From NCBI GenBank assembly GCA_001051155.2, contig JYIP02000007.1:3474342-3538341 (forward strand): a stretch of DNA of 64,000 nt. The letters run 5' to 3'. The notes beneath the pieces were generated by a model, which saw only the letters and a list, made by a program, of their open reading frames with translations, was not told where the DNA came from and searched no databases. Source of the stretch: Chrysoporthe austroafricana. Taxonomy: Eukaryota > Ascomycota > Sordariomycetes > Diaporthales > Cryphonectriaceae. Shown in pieces: positions 34,100-47,503 of this stretch; the stretch's first letter is position 1; every line of letters starts with the position of its first letter. The position numbers were made by a program, and so were the translations under genes.

Positions 34100-37000
34100 C
34101 TTTTTGAATGCTTATTCTATATTATTTAAGTTATTAACTGGTTCTTAGCTATTCTTATTTGAATAGTATCTTTTCCATTTAATTAAGTATTCCTTGTATT
34201 TAGTTAATTTTCGATAATAGAAGATTCGTTCGATTTCGTATTCTAGTTTATTAATTTCGATTTGTATTAATTTATCTATCTTAGCTGCTTTTAATATAAG
34301 TTCGAGGAATAAGATATGGAATATCGGGTAGATTTGCATTCTATAAGGTAATGCAAATTCAAAATTAATATCTGAAATTTTCCTTAAGATTTTAAATAAG
34401 CTTAGTTTTTTATAATCTAGCAAGTAAGAAAGTCTTATTATTTTAATATACTCTTTTTGTCAAATAAGATAGATTTTATCCTTTTCCTATAGGATTGGTC
34501 CTTTAATCTTTCTGGAATTGGCATATTTTGTTATTCTTTCTTGTATAAATTTCAGTTCTTTCTGAAATTCTTTTTGAATTTTCTTAATTCTTTTAATTCG
34601 TTTTTCTGCTATTTTTACATTTGCTCTTAGTAATTCGTTATAATAGGCTATTAAATTATAGCCGTAAAGCATATAAAATAATAATTTCTTTATCGTATTC
34701 GTATTTATATTATTATATGCGAATTACATTAATAGCAGCAAATTAACCTAATTATTTTATTCGTAATTTATATAATATTGTAAATATTATTTAATAATTT
34801 AATTTATTCGTTCTATTTATTTATTCATTTATAGGTAAAATGCTATAGATATTTTTTGCTATATTCCGAATAGCTTTATAAGTGAAATCCAGAAATTAAA
34901 TGCAAATTTCTTATTTCTATTAAAAATAATTTTCTTAAGCATACTATAATTGGCTATAACCGTTCTTAAAAATATATATGCGAAATCTTCTACTATATTG
35001 CTTTTCTTATAAGGGAAAAAGTAAATATATTTGCTTAATTTGCAAACTATTATTAGGATGCTATTATATTATATTTTAATTAAAGGTTTTTGTAAAAGAA
35101 GCAGTTTAATAATAAAATCCCAGCTAATAAATTACTAAACCATTTCTAGAATAAGGAATAATTAGAATAATCTATAGGGCTTATAGTATTTAATTTTGTT
35201 TTTCTTGCAATTATTGCATTTTCGTAAGATATTTTCAATTCTTTTTTTAAAGTTTAGGAAATTCTAATATTTTTTGATTCTTTCGTACGTAGCTCTCATT
35301 CCTTAATAGCCGTACGCTAGTACGTTATATATTGCTTTAATATATTCATTTTATTTTTCAAATAATATTTCTTCTAATTTCTTTTCGTTATTACTAATTC
35401 TAATAATTATATCGAATTCTCTAGCCTTATTTATAAGGCTGCTATTTTTGTTTTGCCGAAAAATATTTTGGAATTCTTTTAGCTTTATATTTTGATAGTC
35501 TGATTGCTTGCTAAATGCATTTGCTTTGCTATTTTCGGATTCTTTGCAATAGATAATTTTCAAATCGAATTGCGAGAGGAATTCTGCCTATTTAATTTAT
35601 CGTTTATTCAAAACTTTCGTAATTATAAATATTATTAAGTTTTTGTAATCCGAATGCATTATAATTTGGTATTTAGTTCCGATCAAATATCGTTATTATT
35701 TTTCGAATGCTTTAACGATTGCTATTAACTCGTTATCTAGAATGTTATAATTGAATTCTGAGCCGTTTAACTTCTTTAAGAAATTGCTTACGATCCTGAA
35801 ATATCTTTATTTGTCTTGCTAGCTTAATTATTTGCCGAATGCGTAATCTGATACGTTAGTTTTAACTTTAAAGGGTTTTTCTAAGTTTGTTTTGCAAAGG
35901 ATTAATTCTAATATAATTCGTTTTTTGATTTTGTCGAATGCTTTTTATATTTCGGGAATTTATTCGAATTTTCGGTTTTTTTTCGTAAAATTTATAAAAA
36001 GGCATGCGATTTTGCTATAATCCCGAATAAATTATCGATAAAAGTTAGCATAGCCGAAAAATACTTTAATATTCTTAACGTTTTTAAATATAAGCTATTC
36101 TTATATTGCTTTAATTTTATTTTCTTGCATACTAATTTGTCTTAATTCGATAATATAACCGAAATAATTAATTTTCTGCTAATAGAAATAATATTTACTA
36201 AGTTTAATTAGGAATTTATTATCCTATAATATTTGAAATACTTTATATACGTATTGCTTATATAATTCGAAATCTTTGAAAAAGATAAGGATATTATTAA
36301 AATAAACGATAATAATAATATTTAGGAATTCGCAAAAAATATAATTAATTATTTCTTGGAAAGATACTAATATATTTATAAGTCTAAAGGGCATAATTAC
36401 GTATTTATAATATCTATATTGCATTCTAAAAGCCGTTTTCCAAATATTGTTTTCTTTAATTCGGATATAATAATATCTTTCTTTGAAATCAAGCATTATA
36501 AATTATTTTGCTCTTAATAGTCAATTTCTTATTTCGTTTGCTAAAAGCAATAAGTACCGATTCTTGATTGTAATATCGTTAAGTTATCGGTAATTTATGC
36601 AAAATTATAGCTTGCCGTTCTTTTTCCGTACGAATAGGATTGAGTATTTTGCGAATAATCGCAATAGTCGTATATAGCCTCTTTTCAGGTTTTTATCGAT
36701 ATATTCTCTAAATGTTTCAAGTTTTGCTTTATCAAATTCGTAAATTTTAAAAAACTTAAGTCTAATTCCTTTTTTCAATAGAATTTTATAATTATAAGGG
36801 CCGTACTCTAATAAGCCGGTATTAATCTTCTTTTACTATAATTTCTTGAACTTATAGTATTCCCGTAATATATTTTTAAATTCCAGTAGCAGTTCTTTTT
36901 CGTCTTTTGCGATTTGGAAGAATAAAAAGTACTGTTAAACGTATTTATTTCGCTTGCTTTCTATTTCTGCTTATAAGTTCTGATTTCTGGTAGCTTTAAG

Positions 37001-37850
37001 TATTTATTATTTTCTGAGCCGAATCTTTTTTTTTATAATCTTTTCGTATTAGAAGCTGAATTTCTTTATAGTTTTATAGTTTATATTTTTTTATAACGTT
37101 CCGCGCTATATTAATTTTCCGCTAATTGCTAGTTATTTAAATTCTTAATCCGTTTTCAGCTTATATTTATAAATTCGAAATATATATAACCTTTCCTTTT
37201 ATTTTGGCAAATCTTTCTGTTTTAGAAGTATATTTAAGCTTGTTTGAGCGCATATTCTTAATGCTATTTTCAATAACTAAGACTTTCCTTTTTCCGTTAA
37301 TTATAACCCTTTTAGTAAATACGGCTTATTCTTATAAAATCTGGCTAATAGTCCAATCGATTCGAAAGTTATGCTTTTTAAACCAAAGTATTCTTAAAAT
37401 TAACTCGTATTATGCTATATTTGTAATATCGAAAGTAATATTTGTTATAAAGCTTTTAATCGAGATAGGTAAGTAATTAGTTTCTATATCGATTATATTA
37501 AAGTTATATATAACCGCTTTTCTTTTTATAGTATTAAGTCTATAAAGATCCTTCTTTAATATCCAGGGGATTCGTTCCCTATTAATGATTTCTAGCAAGA
37601 TAAAATTTCTTTATATGCCGCTATCCAAAAGTGCGCTATATTATTACTTATTAATATATATATTTAATATAATATATTCCTTATCTTTTTTTATAATTAT
37701 ATATAAAGACTTCGTAATCTTGATTGGCTATTATCCTATTATAAGCAATCTTTCCTTTTTGAAATATTTTAAGCTTCTCTCGCTGCTTGCTTTGCTAGTT
37801 TTCGTGCTTGGCTTTAGCCGTATTGCCTTGCTTTCTTAGCCTTTTGCAAT
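34100..37850 (-). pseudogene. Element A pol (PR-RT-RH-IN-chromodomain), many stops
   Basis: 34145-34423 encodes an integrase C-terminus and chromodomain (YEIERIFYYRKLTKYKEYLI then KWKRYY). 36224-36496 encodes the RT palm (IMPFRLINILVSFQEIINYI) with YFNN in place of the YxDD metal site. 35351-35563 reads as RNase H/linker (IIYCKESENSKANAFSKQSD). Fragments are in the expected gypsy order. The copy is not functional. Confidence 0.8.
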
Positions 37851-38149
37851 CAATACTATTCTTTAGCCTTATCTTGCATATAGATAAAGCATGCTATAAT
37901 ATAACATTATTCCCATATCGTTTTTCTTTAAATGCATTTTTACGGATAATTATTAAGTAGTTCGATATAAGCATTATTATTCTTAATATATAAGACTTTT
38001 CTATATTTTTTTCGGAATTCTATAATAAGTTAAATCAATTGGTTTTATTCTCTAATTGGAAACTAATTGTATTTAACTTTCTCGTTAAAATATATCTGGC
38101 AATTATAATAAATATAGCATATCCAAGCAAGTTTATAATAATAAGAATA

Positions 38150-39800
38150 TAAGTAATTAATCTTTTCGTTTCTTAAGGTTTGCATTCGTTATTCTGGAAC
38201 GGGATACTTTAAAAGAGTTCCTGTAATATAAGCCTGTAAATAAAGTATTCAATTTTCGTATATTTGAATATCCAGTTATTTTATTTTGGTCGTTCTTATT
38301 TTTCGCGCTAAGCAATCGTTTCTTCTGTTTTTGTATTAAATTCCTCTTCTTGCATAAGGGTTAATAGGTTATCCGGCTATCTATCTTGCAAGGTTATATT
38401 TTCAAATATAGTATTAAGTATAAATGCTTCCTTTTTTTGAATGCCGAATTCCTTTTCTATTATTGCGTCTTATCGATATTCGAAATAGTAATTTAAAGGG
38501 AACTTCCTTAAGTTTTCTTCCTTAGCATCTAAAGGATTGCTTGAATAATCAGAATCGCTGCTATTTATAGCCGTATCGTAAACAAAGCCTTTTTTTCCTA
38601 TAGCGAATTGCTTTTATCCTTTAAGTTTCCGTAAGAACTATCTTAAGCCTTCTTTTGCCGAAAAGTACAATAAGCAATAATTTTGATAGCAAGCTATCCA
38701 GCTTATACTATTATAGCCAGAATTCGCTATTTATTCCGGTAAGATATTATTATTTAGCTAATTAAATTCCGATCGTTAAGCGATATTAACCTATTTTTCT
38801 AAAATTAGTTTCCAATTTCATTTCTTCTTTTTTTAATAGCAATTGCATACAATATAGCCTTTCTTGCCGCAATTATAGCAAATAACCTTTTTGCATTATT
38901 CTCGTATAAAGGTATTTAATTCTATAAATCCGGTATACGTTATGCTTAAATAAGCTATATTATTTCGGTTTTTCTATTAGAATTTGCGCTTTTCTGAATT
39001 AAGTTAATATTTCGAAATGCTATTATTATAATTCCTTTATCGTTATTAATGCTATTTATAAAATCGATTATCGATACGGATTGCTTTATTAATAAACTCG
39101 CTAAGTTTCTCGGGTCGGTTTTCCTTATAAAGTTCGTCCTTAACTTCTTCTTTAAGTCCCGCATAATAAGCATTTATAAAAAGTTCGTTTTCGTAATTAA
39201 GATAAGCAATAATCTATCTGAATTTAGCCGTATAGTTTGCGGCCGAGCCGGTTTATCGAAATGCTTCCAATTGCCGTATTGCAATATATCTTTCGTCCGG
39301 GTCTCTAAAAGTTTTAATAAAGGCTAATTCAAAATTAGCATAATGCTAAAAAATACGCTTGGTATTTTCAGAATGGAAATCCTCGCTATTATTCAAATTA
39401 TCGCATAAAGTTAATTCTTATTACTAAAAGGCTATTCTTTCAAGGTAGCTTCTTGCGAAATTAATCTTATTATAAATAGTCCTGAATTAAATGTTATAAT
39501 ATTTGAAATAAGCTTTAAATTAGGTTAAGAAGGCCTAGAAGTTTTCCCGAATGCTTTTATAAGGCTTAGGCTTATCAAACTTGGGAGTTTTAGCTTGCTA
39601 AAAAGCGTTAAGGCGGATAACCTCGTTCTTAACTTTTTCAAGCTGCTAATATAAGGCTATATTCTATTACTAGAGCTGCTCGTTAGTAAAGGTAATTAGA
39701 GCTTTTTCTTGTAAAGCCTGGTTATTGGAAAAAAATAAGGTTTAAGACGCTATTATATTTCTAATATTACTTAAGAAGTATATACTGAACTGTTTTTAAA
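38150..39800 (-). pseudogene. Element A gag remnant
   Basis: Position and residual motifs match gag of elements 1 and 2, including the segment corresponding to FNKFINKAVRIDN at about 39040-39180 (minus frame SLLIKQSVSIID). Zinc-knuckle cysteines are mutated. Confidence 0.55.
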
Positions 39801-39815
39801 TAAGAGTCGTAAAAA

Positions 39816-40047
39816 TGTTATAAATGCTGCAGTAATCCTAAGATAAATTGTAAAGTTTAAGGGTTTATACTAGCAAGAGCGGTATTAAATATAACTTTAT
39901 ATACCGGAAATTTATTTAATAAAAGCTCGCAATATTTATAAGCCAATGCGATTATTACTGGGAATAATATAAAGTCCGAATAATACTTAGATTTACGACT
40001 AAAAAGCTATTACGTTAGCTAGTCCGTTAGCTAGCTAGGTTATAATA
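39816..40047 (-). repeat. 5' LTR of element A
   Basis: Starts TGTTATAAATGCTGCAG with intact TG and ends ttataata. Pairs with 33145-33379. Confidence 0.8.
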
Positions 40048-41394
40048 TATAATTTTTTTCAATTAAAAATATTTCGATATTGCTTTTTTTGCTTGCAATA
40101 TTTTTATTGCAATTAATTTCTATTTAAGCTTTTTTGATAGCTTTAATCGTAATGAATTTCGAATTCGGATTAATATTTACTTTCTTTCTTTTAAATAGCT
40201 TCTTAACCGCTTTTTAAGTTTTTAAAATCTGAATTTTTCGTTAATTCTTTATTTAAATTAAGTCTTTCTTTTCTTACCTTTTAATTATCTTTCTGAAAAG
40301 CAATTAACTTATTAATATAAGTTTTATTATTAGTATTATTATAAAGATTGGTTATAAATTAATTGTTTTTTACTATAAGATAGCTAGTATAAAACAGCTA
40401 AAGCTATTTACTTTAGTATAAAAGCACGGGTTAGGATATAGCCCGTACGCTAGGGCCAAAGCCATTTCTACGCTTTAGCTATTGCTTACGGCTTTCTTTC
40501 CTTCTTTCTTTCTAAACAGACAAAATAATAACAGATAGCAAATCGAACCCGATTTATTATATACGTAATTAAGCCCAGCCAATACTAATTAATAATTGCC
40601 TTTAAGTAATTACAGATAGCTAGGTTAAAAAGATAGGATTTCGAAAACTTATTTAAATTTTACGCAATGCTAGCAGTTAATGCTAGCAATGCATAAAGCT
40701 TATTTTCGATAAGGCATTTTGTATTAAATATTAACGATCGCTTTTTCAGATTTCCTTATAGAAAACCAGACTCTCTAAGCAACTGTTAAGGAAGATTTCT
40801 TTTGCTAGCGAACTTCCCTAACTATCGAAATTACACTTTCCAAAGCAAGCGAAATACGCATCCATTACGTATAAGAAACAAATAATATACAAACGAGCTA
40901 TATAGCTAAACTTATATAGCACGTACTATCTAGCCGGTTTATAATAGCTAGTAACGATAGCACTTTCTAACTGGAAGCCTTAATAGAAGGATTTCGAATT
41001 GAAAAATCCTTTCAAGATATAATTAATTTAATTATTTAAATTAACCCAATTATAGAAGAATTAAACGGAATTTAGCTTATTACGATAATAGCAAAGACGA
41101 TAAGAACTTATATTTCTGAATATCTATTTGATAATAATCTTTTTTATGCTTTTCGCGATAATTTCAAAAGATAGATTCAGAATATATTCGAAAGCATGCT
41201 TAATATTTATCGCTATCTTTTCAAGCATTTCTTATAGCAATAAAGCATTTATATAAGGCGTAATAACGGCTATATAGCCTTTCAGCTTATTGAATTCTTG
41301 CAAAAAGAGGATTCCTTTAAATAAGACTAAATAGAAATAATAATAATAATATTCGAATCTGAAAATCAAGCATATTAATAATAATAAGCTATTT
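40048..41394. other. Degraded AT-rich DNA between elements
   Basis: No gypsy motif recognised. A less AT-rich island (40740-40960) is flanked by decayed sequence. It could be another transposon family; I cannot name it. Confidence 0.4.
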
Positions 41395-41884
41395 TGTAAT
41401 AAGCACCCGAATAGCACAAGTACTTAGTACGTCAAAGGTTTATACTAGGCAAGGGTAGTATATAATACAATCTACTTATATACGGAAATATAGTTCTGGA
41501 AGTATTCAATATTCGTTAAGTATTTACTATCCGTATTGGATACTTCTCTAAAAGTATTATTTAGAGAAATACTTAAATTGACGACTGAAGAGCAATTATG
41601 AAATCTTTCTAACAGTAGGAAATGTTCAATCTTATATATTCAGCTTTTCAGTTCTGGATCGTGGAATCGTTAAGCGATTTTAGCGATTCAGTCGTTCCAA
41701 TCGCTTAGCGATTCTGACGATTATACTTTGGGAACCCTAACCCTTTGATTATATAATCCGGGATGGCCAAGCATCCTTATATAAGTAGGTTCTGTGCGTC
41801 GGATATTAAATCCGTGCTATATTAGTCCTAGATTTACTAATCCGGCTTGTTCCTATAACTTGAACCGTTCGTTAGTTTATAATA
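41395..41884 (-). repeat. Gypsy-type LTR, 490 bp, separate subfamily
   Basis: Begins TGTAATAAGCAC, ends TTTATAATA. Shares ggtttatact and the acgactgaaga block with the other LTRs. Contains AATCGCT-T-AGCGATT palindromes (about 41680-41713) and aaccctaaccct (41733-41744). Confidence 0.7.
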
Positions 41885-43689
41885 CTTAAATAGGCTATTT
41901 GAAATCGAAACCGATATATTGGACTATATATTCGGAAGATAATTTGGATAACGAGACGATTAAAAACGCTTTAAAATTGTAAATAACTTTTCAAAAAAAT
42001 TAAATAACTTAAAACTCAATTATAGCATTCCAAATAAAGAATTAATAGCAATTGTAAAAGCATTCGAAAAATAATAATATTATTTAATTAAGGCTAAATA
42101 TTAAATTATAATATATTTTAATTATAAGAACTTAATAATATTTATAATAATAAAAGTTATAAATAGATAATAAGTTAAATAAGCAGAATTCTTTTTATAA
42201 TTTAATTTAAAAATTATTTATTGTAAAAGATCCGAAAATAGTAAAGCAAATATATTTAGCAAACGATTAAATTATTAGGATACAGAATTCAAAAAGCTTT
42301 AAAATATCTTCCGATAAAATAAAAATAGCAATCTTATAAATAAAATAAAGGAACTTAATATAATTATCAAGTTTCTAATAATAGAAAGAAATTAAGAAAT
42401 ATAATCCCGGAAAAATAAGATAAATATATCAAATATATATATAGTATACTCGCATACGGCTATTAAGGAATTAGAGCTATATACGAAAGAATTAAGAAAT
42501 ACTGGAACCTTTTAGGATTGAGAAAAAAGATTAAAATAATTTTACGGAAATGCAATAGCTATAAGAAAAATAAGATTAAATATTATAAGCCCTATAAATT
42601 GCTTTAACCGTTTTTTATTCCGGAAGCAATTTGGCAATTTATTAGCTAGAATTTTATTATTAAATTACCCTTTTTATAAAAACTTTTAATTAAAATGCAA
42701 TACGATAATATTTTAATAATAGTTTGTAAATTAAGCAAATATGCTTATTTTTTCTTATATAAAAAGAGCAATATAACGGAAAACCTCGTATATATATTTT
42801 TTAGAATAATTATAGCTAATTATAGCATGCTTAAAGAAATTATCTTTAATAAAAATAGAAAATTTATATTAAACTTTTAATCTTTATTTATAAAATTATT
42901 CGGAATATAACAGAAAATATTTATAATATTATATAAATTACAAATAGAATAATTAAATTAATTTGTTATTATTAATATAATTCGCATATAATAATATAAA
43001 TATAAGTATAACGAAAAAATTATTATTTTATATACTTTATAGCTATAATCCGATAGTTTATTATAACGAATTATTAGGAATAAATATAAAAGCAGCAAAA
43101 AAATAAATCCGGAAAATTAAAAAAATCTAAAAAGAATTTTAAGAAAAACTAAAATTTATACAAAAAAGAATAATAAAATATGCTAATTCCAAAAGAATTA
43201 AAAGACTAATCCTATAAAAAAAAGATAAAATCTATCTTATTTAATAAAAAGAGCATATTAGAATAACGAAACCTTTTTATTCGCTAAACTATAAGAAACT
43301 TAGCTTATTTAGAATTTTAAAGAGAATTTCAAATATTAATTTCGAATTTGCATTATTTTATAAAATAAGAATCTATTTAATATTCCATATTTCGCTTTTC
43401 GAATTAATATTAAAAGCAGCTAAAATAGACAAATTAATACAAATCGAAATTAATAAACCGGAATACGAAATCGAATATATTTTTAAATATCGAAATCTGA
43501 TTAAATATAGAAAATACTTAATCAAATAAAAAAGATATTATTCGAACGAAAATAATTAAGAATTAATTAGCAATTTAAATAATATATAATAAGCATTCAA
43601 AAAATATTAAGAAAAGCAATTAATTAATTAATTAGAAAAATAATTAAAAAAACCCGGGATAATATTATGCCTTATAGCCGGATTAATAA

Positions 43690-44230
43690 TAATCCAATTA
43701 ATACTAAAACCGAATTGCTATAAAGCAATATCCAGATCGAAATTTTCGGAAAAAGGGCTTTTAGGAATTAAAGCTTCCAAAATATAATATTCGGTTTCGG
43801 CCTTATAACGTTCTTCTTCCGCCTTTTCTGCCTCTAGCCGCTTTAATTCCTTAATAATATCCAGGTTTCGATATATTGCGCGAGCTATTTTTTCGGCTTA
43901 TAAATAACGCTATTTCCGTAATTGAAAAACTTTCGTATTAGCCAATATCGCTTCCTTTTCAGCAGCATTCAATTCCGCTTTAATCTAGGAATGCTATTTT
44001 ACGATCCGCTATATCTGAATAGGAATAAAGCTCGCTATATTATAGTTATTCCGTTTATTGCAAATGCATTCGGTATAATATAAAGAATCCTTTTCCGAAA
44101 TATAATAGAAAAGATTACGATCCGAATAAGAAAAATACGCAAGCATTTCAGAATAGCGGGAAAAAACCGTAAGCCAAAAGGTATTGCTTTAATCCGTTTT
44201 CTTATAAAAACGTTTTTCGACTTTATAGGA
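43690..44230 (-). pseudogene. Antisense accessory ORF of element C
   Basis: The minus strand contains the coiled-coil block (ELKRLEAEKAEEERYKAETE-like), the motif before the acidic tail (LGSDIDW-like region at about 43690-43720) and remnants of the cysteine cluster at about 44070-44110. Heavily mutated. Opposite to the element's pol. Confidence 0.55.
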
Positions 44231-44322
44231 TATCTTAATTAAGAAAAGAATATTAAAAGAAAAGGGTTATTAAAGGCCTTATAGGAAATTATTAGAAACG
44301 ATAATTAATAAGAAAGGGATAA

Positions 44323-44764
44323 TATTATAATTTAATATAAGAACGGCTTGCTAACGTATTAAAAGCGGGAAAGGCTAATAAGCTAAAATATATAATAACT
44401 CTATTAAAAAATACTTATAAGGATTACGTAATTTAAAGTTAAAGATTGGACCGATAGAATCGCTATCGGTTTTAATAGTTTTGCGTAAACTGACAATATC
44501 GATAGCGGTCCTATTAATTTAGAACTGAAAAGCCGGATATATAAGAATAGGATATTTACTAGATTATTATAGCTTTTCAGTCGTGAATTTAAGTATTACT
44601 TGAACCCTATTATACTTTTAAGTAATAGCCTTATAGGCTTATAAATATTGCGAACGTTTATTAAACAAGTTTCCGGTATATAAAGCTATACTTAATACCG
44701 CTTTTGCTAGCATAAACCCTTTAACCTTATAGTTTATTCTAGGATTACTGCAGCGTTTATAACA
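44323..44764 (+). repeat. 3' LTR of element C
   Basis: 442 bp, starts tattataattta and ends gcagcgtttataaca. Directly abuts another pol fragment at 44765. Confidence 0.75.
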
Positions 44765-46498
44765 ATATATTAACGAAAATCTAAAAAAGGGCTATATACG
44801 GAAATTACGATTTTTTACGGAATACTTAATTCTATTTATACTTAAGAAAAATAATAAGTTATAGCTTTATATAAACTATTAATAGCTTAATAATATTATA
44901 ATAAAAAATCGCTACCCTTTATTTTTAATAGGAAAAATGCAAGATTATTTAATTAGAATAAAATAATTTATTATATTTAACTTTAAGGAAAGATATTATT
45001 ATATTCGAATTAAAAAAAATAATATTTAGAAAATAGCTTTTAAGATTTATTATAAATACTTTGAATATATAATCTTACTTTTTAAACTTATTAATGCGCT
45101 TATATCTTTCCAAGAAATAACCAATAGCATTTTTTGCAAATATTTAAATATTATTATTATCGTTTACTTTAATAATATCCTTATCTATTCAAAAAACCTT
45201 AAATTATATAAATAATATATGCGATAAGTATTTTAGATTTTGCAAGATAATAAGTTCCTTATTGAACCAAGTAAATATTATTTCTATTAATAAAAAATTA
45301 ATTACTTCGGCTATACGATAGAATTAAGAAAGATTAGCATGCAAAAAAATAAAGTCCAAGCAATAAAAGAATGGCTTATACCGGAAAAAACTAAAAATAT
45401 CAGAGCGTTTTTCGAATATGCTAATTTCTACCGATAGTTTATTCAAAATTATAACAAAATTGCATGCCCTTTTACCGACTTAATAAAGAAAGACCGGAAA
45501 TTCGAATAATTTCAGGAAATATAAAAAGCATTCGATAAAATTAAGAAACGGGTTATATCAGAACTTATATTTTATAAAGCAAACTTAAATAAGCTATTCG
45601 AAATCGAAACCGATATATTAAATTATACATTTACGGGACAATTCAAATAATGAAATAATTAAAGATATTTCAGAATCGTAAATAACTTCTCGAAAAAATT
45701 AAACGGCCCAGAATTTAATTATAGCATTCTAGATAAAAAATTAATAATAATTATTAAAGCATTTAAAGAATAGCAATACTATTTAATTAAGGCTAAATAT
45801 TAAATTATAATACATTCCGAATATAAAAACTTAACGATATTTATAATAATAAAAGTCCTAAATAAATAATAAGTCAAATAAGCAAAATTCTTTTTATAAT
45901 TTGATTTGAAAATTATCTATTGCAAAAGATTTGAAAATATCAAAGCAAATGCATTTAATAAATATTCGAACTATTAAAATATAAAGCCAAAAGAATTCCA
46001 AAATATCTTTTAGCAAGATAAAAACGGCAATCTTATAAACGAAGCTAGGGAATTTAATATAATTGTAAGAATTTTTAATAATAGAAAAAAATTAAAAAAT
46101 ATAACCTTTGAAAAACAAAACGAATATATTAAAGCTATGCATAATATACTAGCATATAGCTATTAAAGAATTAGAGCTACGTATAAAAGAATCAAAAGAT
46201 ATTAAAATTTCTTAGAATTAAAATAAAAAATCGAAAGAATCTTACGAGAATATAATAGCTATAAGAAAAACAAAATTAAATATTATAAGCTTTATAAACT
46301 ATTTTAACCGCTTCTTATTCCAGAAATAATTTAGCAATCTATTAATTAAGATTTTATTACTAAGTTATTCTTTTTACGAAAACCTTTAATTAAAGTATAA
46401 TATAATAATATCTTAATAATAGTTTGCAAATTAAGCAAATATGCTTATTTCCTCTTATATAAAGAAAGCAGTATAGCAGAAAACCTCGCATATATATT
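44765..46498 (+). mobile_element. Gypsy pol fragment (RT to integrase)
   Basis: Begins at the same RT-start region as the 11885 fragment (atatattaacgaaaatctaa) and includes RT palm, RNase H and the start of integrase (IVCKLSKYAYFLLYKESSIA). It is cut at 46498 by an LTR. All frames contain stops. Confidence 0.75.
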
Positions 46499-46899
46499 TA
46501 TTATAAACGCTGCAATAAATCTTAAAATGCATTATAAGGTTAAAAGGTTTATATTAATAAGAGCGGTGCTAAATATAGCTTTGAATACCGAAATACTTTT
46601 AATAGAATAACGCAATATTTATAAGCTTAAGCGGCTATTATTCGGATAACGGTAAGGGTTTAAGTAGTATTTAAATTTACAACTGAAAAGCTATAATAAT
46701 CTATTTAGTAAATATCCTATCCTTATATATCCAGCTTTTCAGATAGAATAACTAGAATAGCTTAGCTATCCTAGCTATCTTAACCCTAACCCTTGCTTAT
46801 ATAAGCATCTAATGGGTTTTGAGGTTAAATTTAGGGCATAATGCTAACTAAATAATTCTTTTAAGCTTTTATTCTAGTTTTGCATATTAGTTTATAACA
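46499..46899 (-). repeat. Solitary gypsy LTR, 401 bp
   Basis: tattataaacgctgcaa ... TTTATAACA. It lies 2 bp from the next LTR in the same orientation. Contains aaccctaaccct at about 46787 and an agaatagcttagctatcct palindrome. Confidence 0.75.
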
Positions 46900-46901
46900 A
46901 T

Positions 46902-47316
46902 TATTATAAACGCTGCAGCAAATCCTAAAATATACTGTAGAGTTAAAGGGTTTATACTAATAAGAGCAATGCCAAATATAGCCTTGAAATTCAGGATAAG
47001 TTTTCTGAATATCGCAATATTTATAAGCCGATATGGCTATTAATAGTAAGTCCCAATTAATACTTAGATTAACAATTAAAGAATTATTTCTATTTATTTG
47101 GCAAATGCCTGGGTCTTATATATCTGGCTCTTTAATTGGGATAATTAGGATAGCTTAGCTATCTTATCGGATAGCTTAAATAGTTTAGCTATTCTGCAAT
47201 CTTAACCCTAACCCTTGCATATATAAGCATTATAGGGTTTCCTTGCAAAGTCTGAAAACCCCTAGCACTGAATAGGCCTAAATACTATATTTTGGTTTAT
47301 TCGTTAATTTATAATA
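46902..47316 (-). repeat. 3' LTR of element D, 415 bp
   Basis: tattataaacgctgcagcaa ... tttataata. Contains aaccctaaccctt (about 47207) and ggatagcttagctatc palindromic repeats (about 47150-47190). Followed by ttatccctttcc, the complement of the polypurine tract. Confidence 0.8.
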
Positions 47317-47503
47317 TTATCCCTTTCCTATCGATTATTATCCTTAATAACCTTCTATAAGCCTTTTATTACCTTTAATTATTTATCGTTCTTTCCTGAT
47401 TAGGATATTTAGCAGAATTCGAAAATCAAAATCTTCTTTTCATTTTAATAAAGACAAATAGTACGCCGCCTTACTATTCCGCATTACCTCAAGCGCCGTG
47501 GAA

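Larger units (their letters stand above)
33145..40047 (-). mobile_element. Element A: full-length chromodomain Ty3/gypsy retrotransposon, RIP-degraded
   Basis: Bounded by LTRs 33145-33379 (235 bp) and 39816-40047 (232 bp) in the same orientation. Reading the minus strand, the order is gag (about 39800-38150), protease region, RT (36496-36224 is the best piece), RNase H, integrase, chromodomain (34423-34145), then an opposite-strand extra ORF, then the 3' LTR. Total 6.9 kb. The two LTRs differ almost only by C/T and G/A changes plus a 3-bp indel. Confidence 0.85.
41885..44764 (+). mobile_element. Element C: 5'-truncated chromodomain gypsy element
   Basis: Starts abruptly in RNase H (LFEIETDILDYIFGR) and runs through integrase (42695-42880, MQYDNILIIVCKLSKYAYFF) and chromodomain remnants (about 43430-43530). 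It then has the opposite-strand accessory ORF and a 3' LTR at 44323-44764 (tattataa...TTATAACA). A purine run, agaaaggga, just before the LTR is the likely polypurine tract. Confidence 0.75.

Noticed and set aside
37204..37839. Plus-strand hydrophobic ORFs that look like membrane proteins
   Set aside because: Antisense shadows of element A pol; AT-rich DNA makes Ile/Leu/Phe-rich frames by chance.
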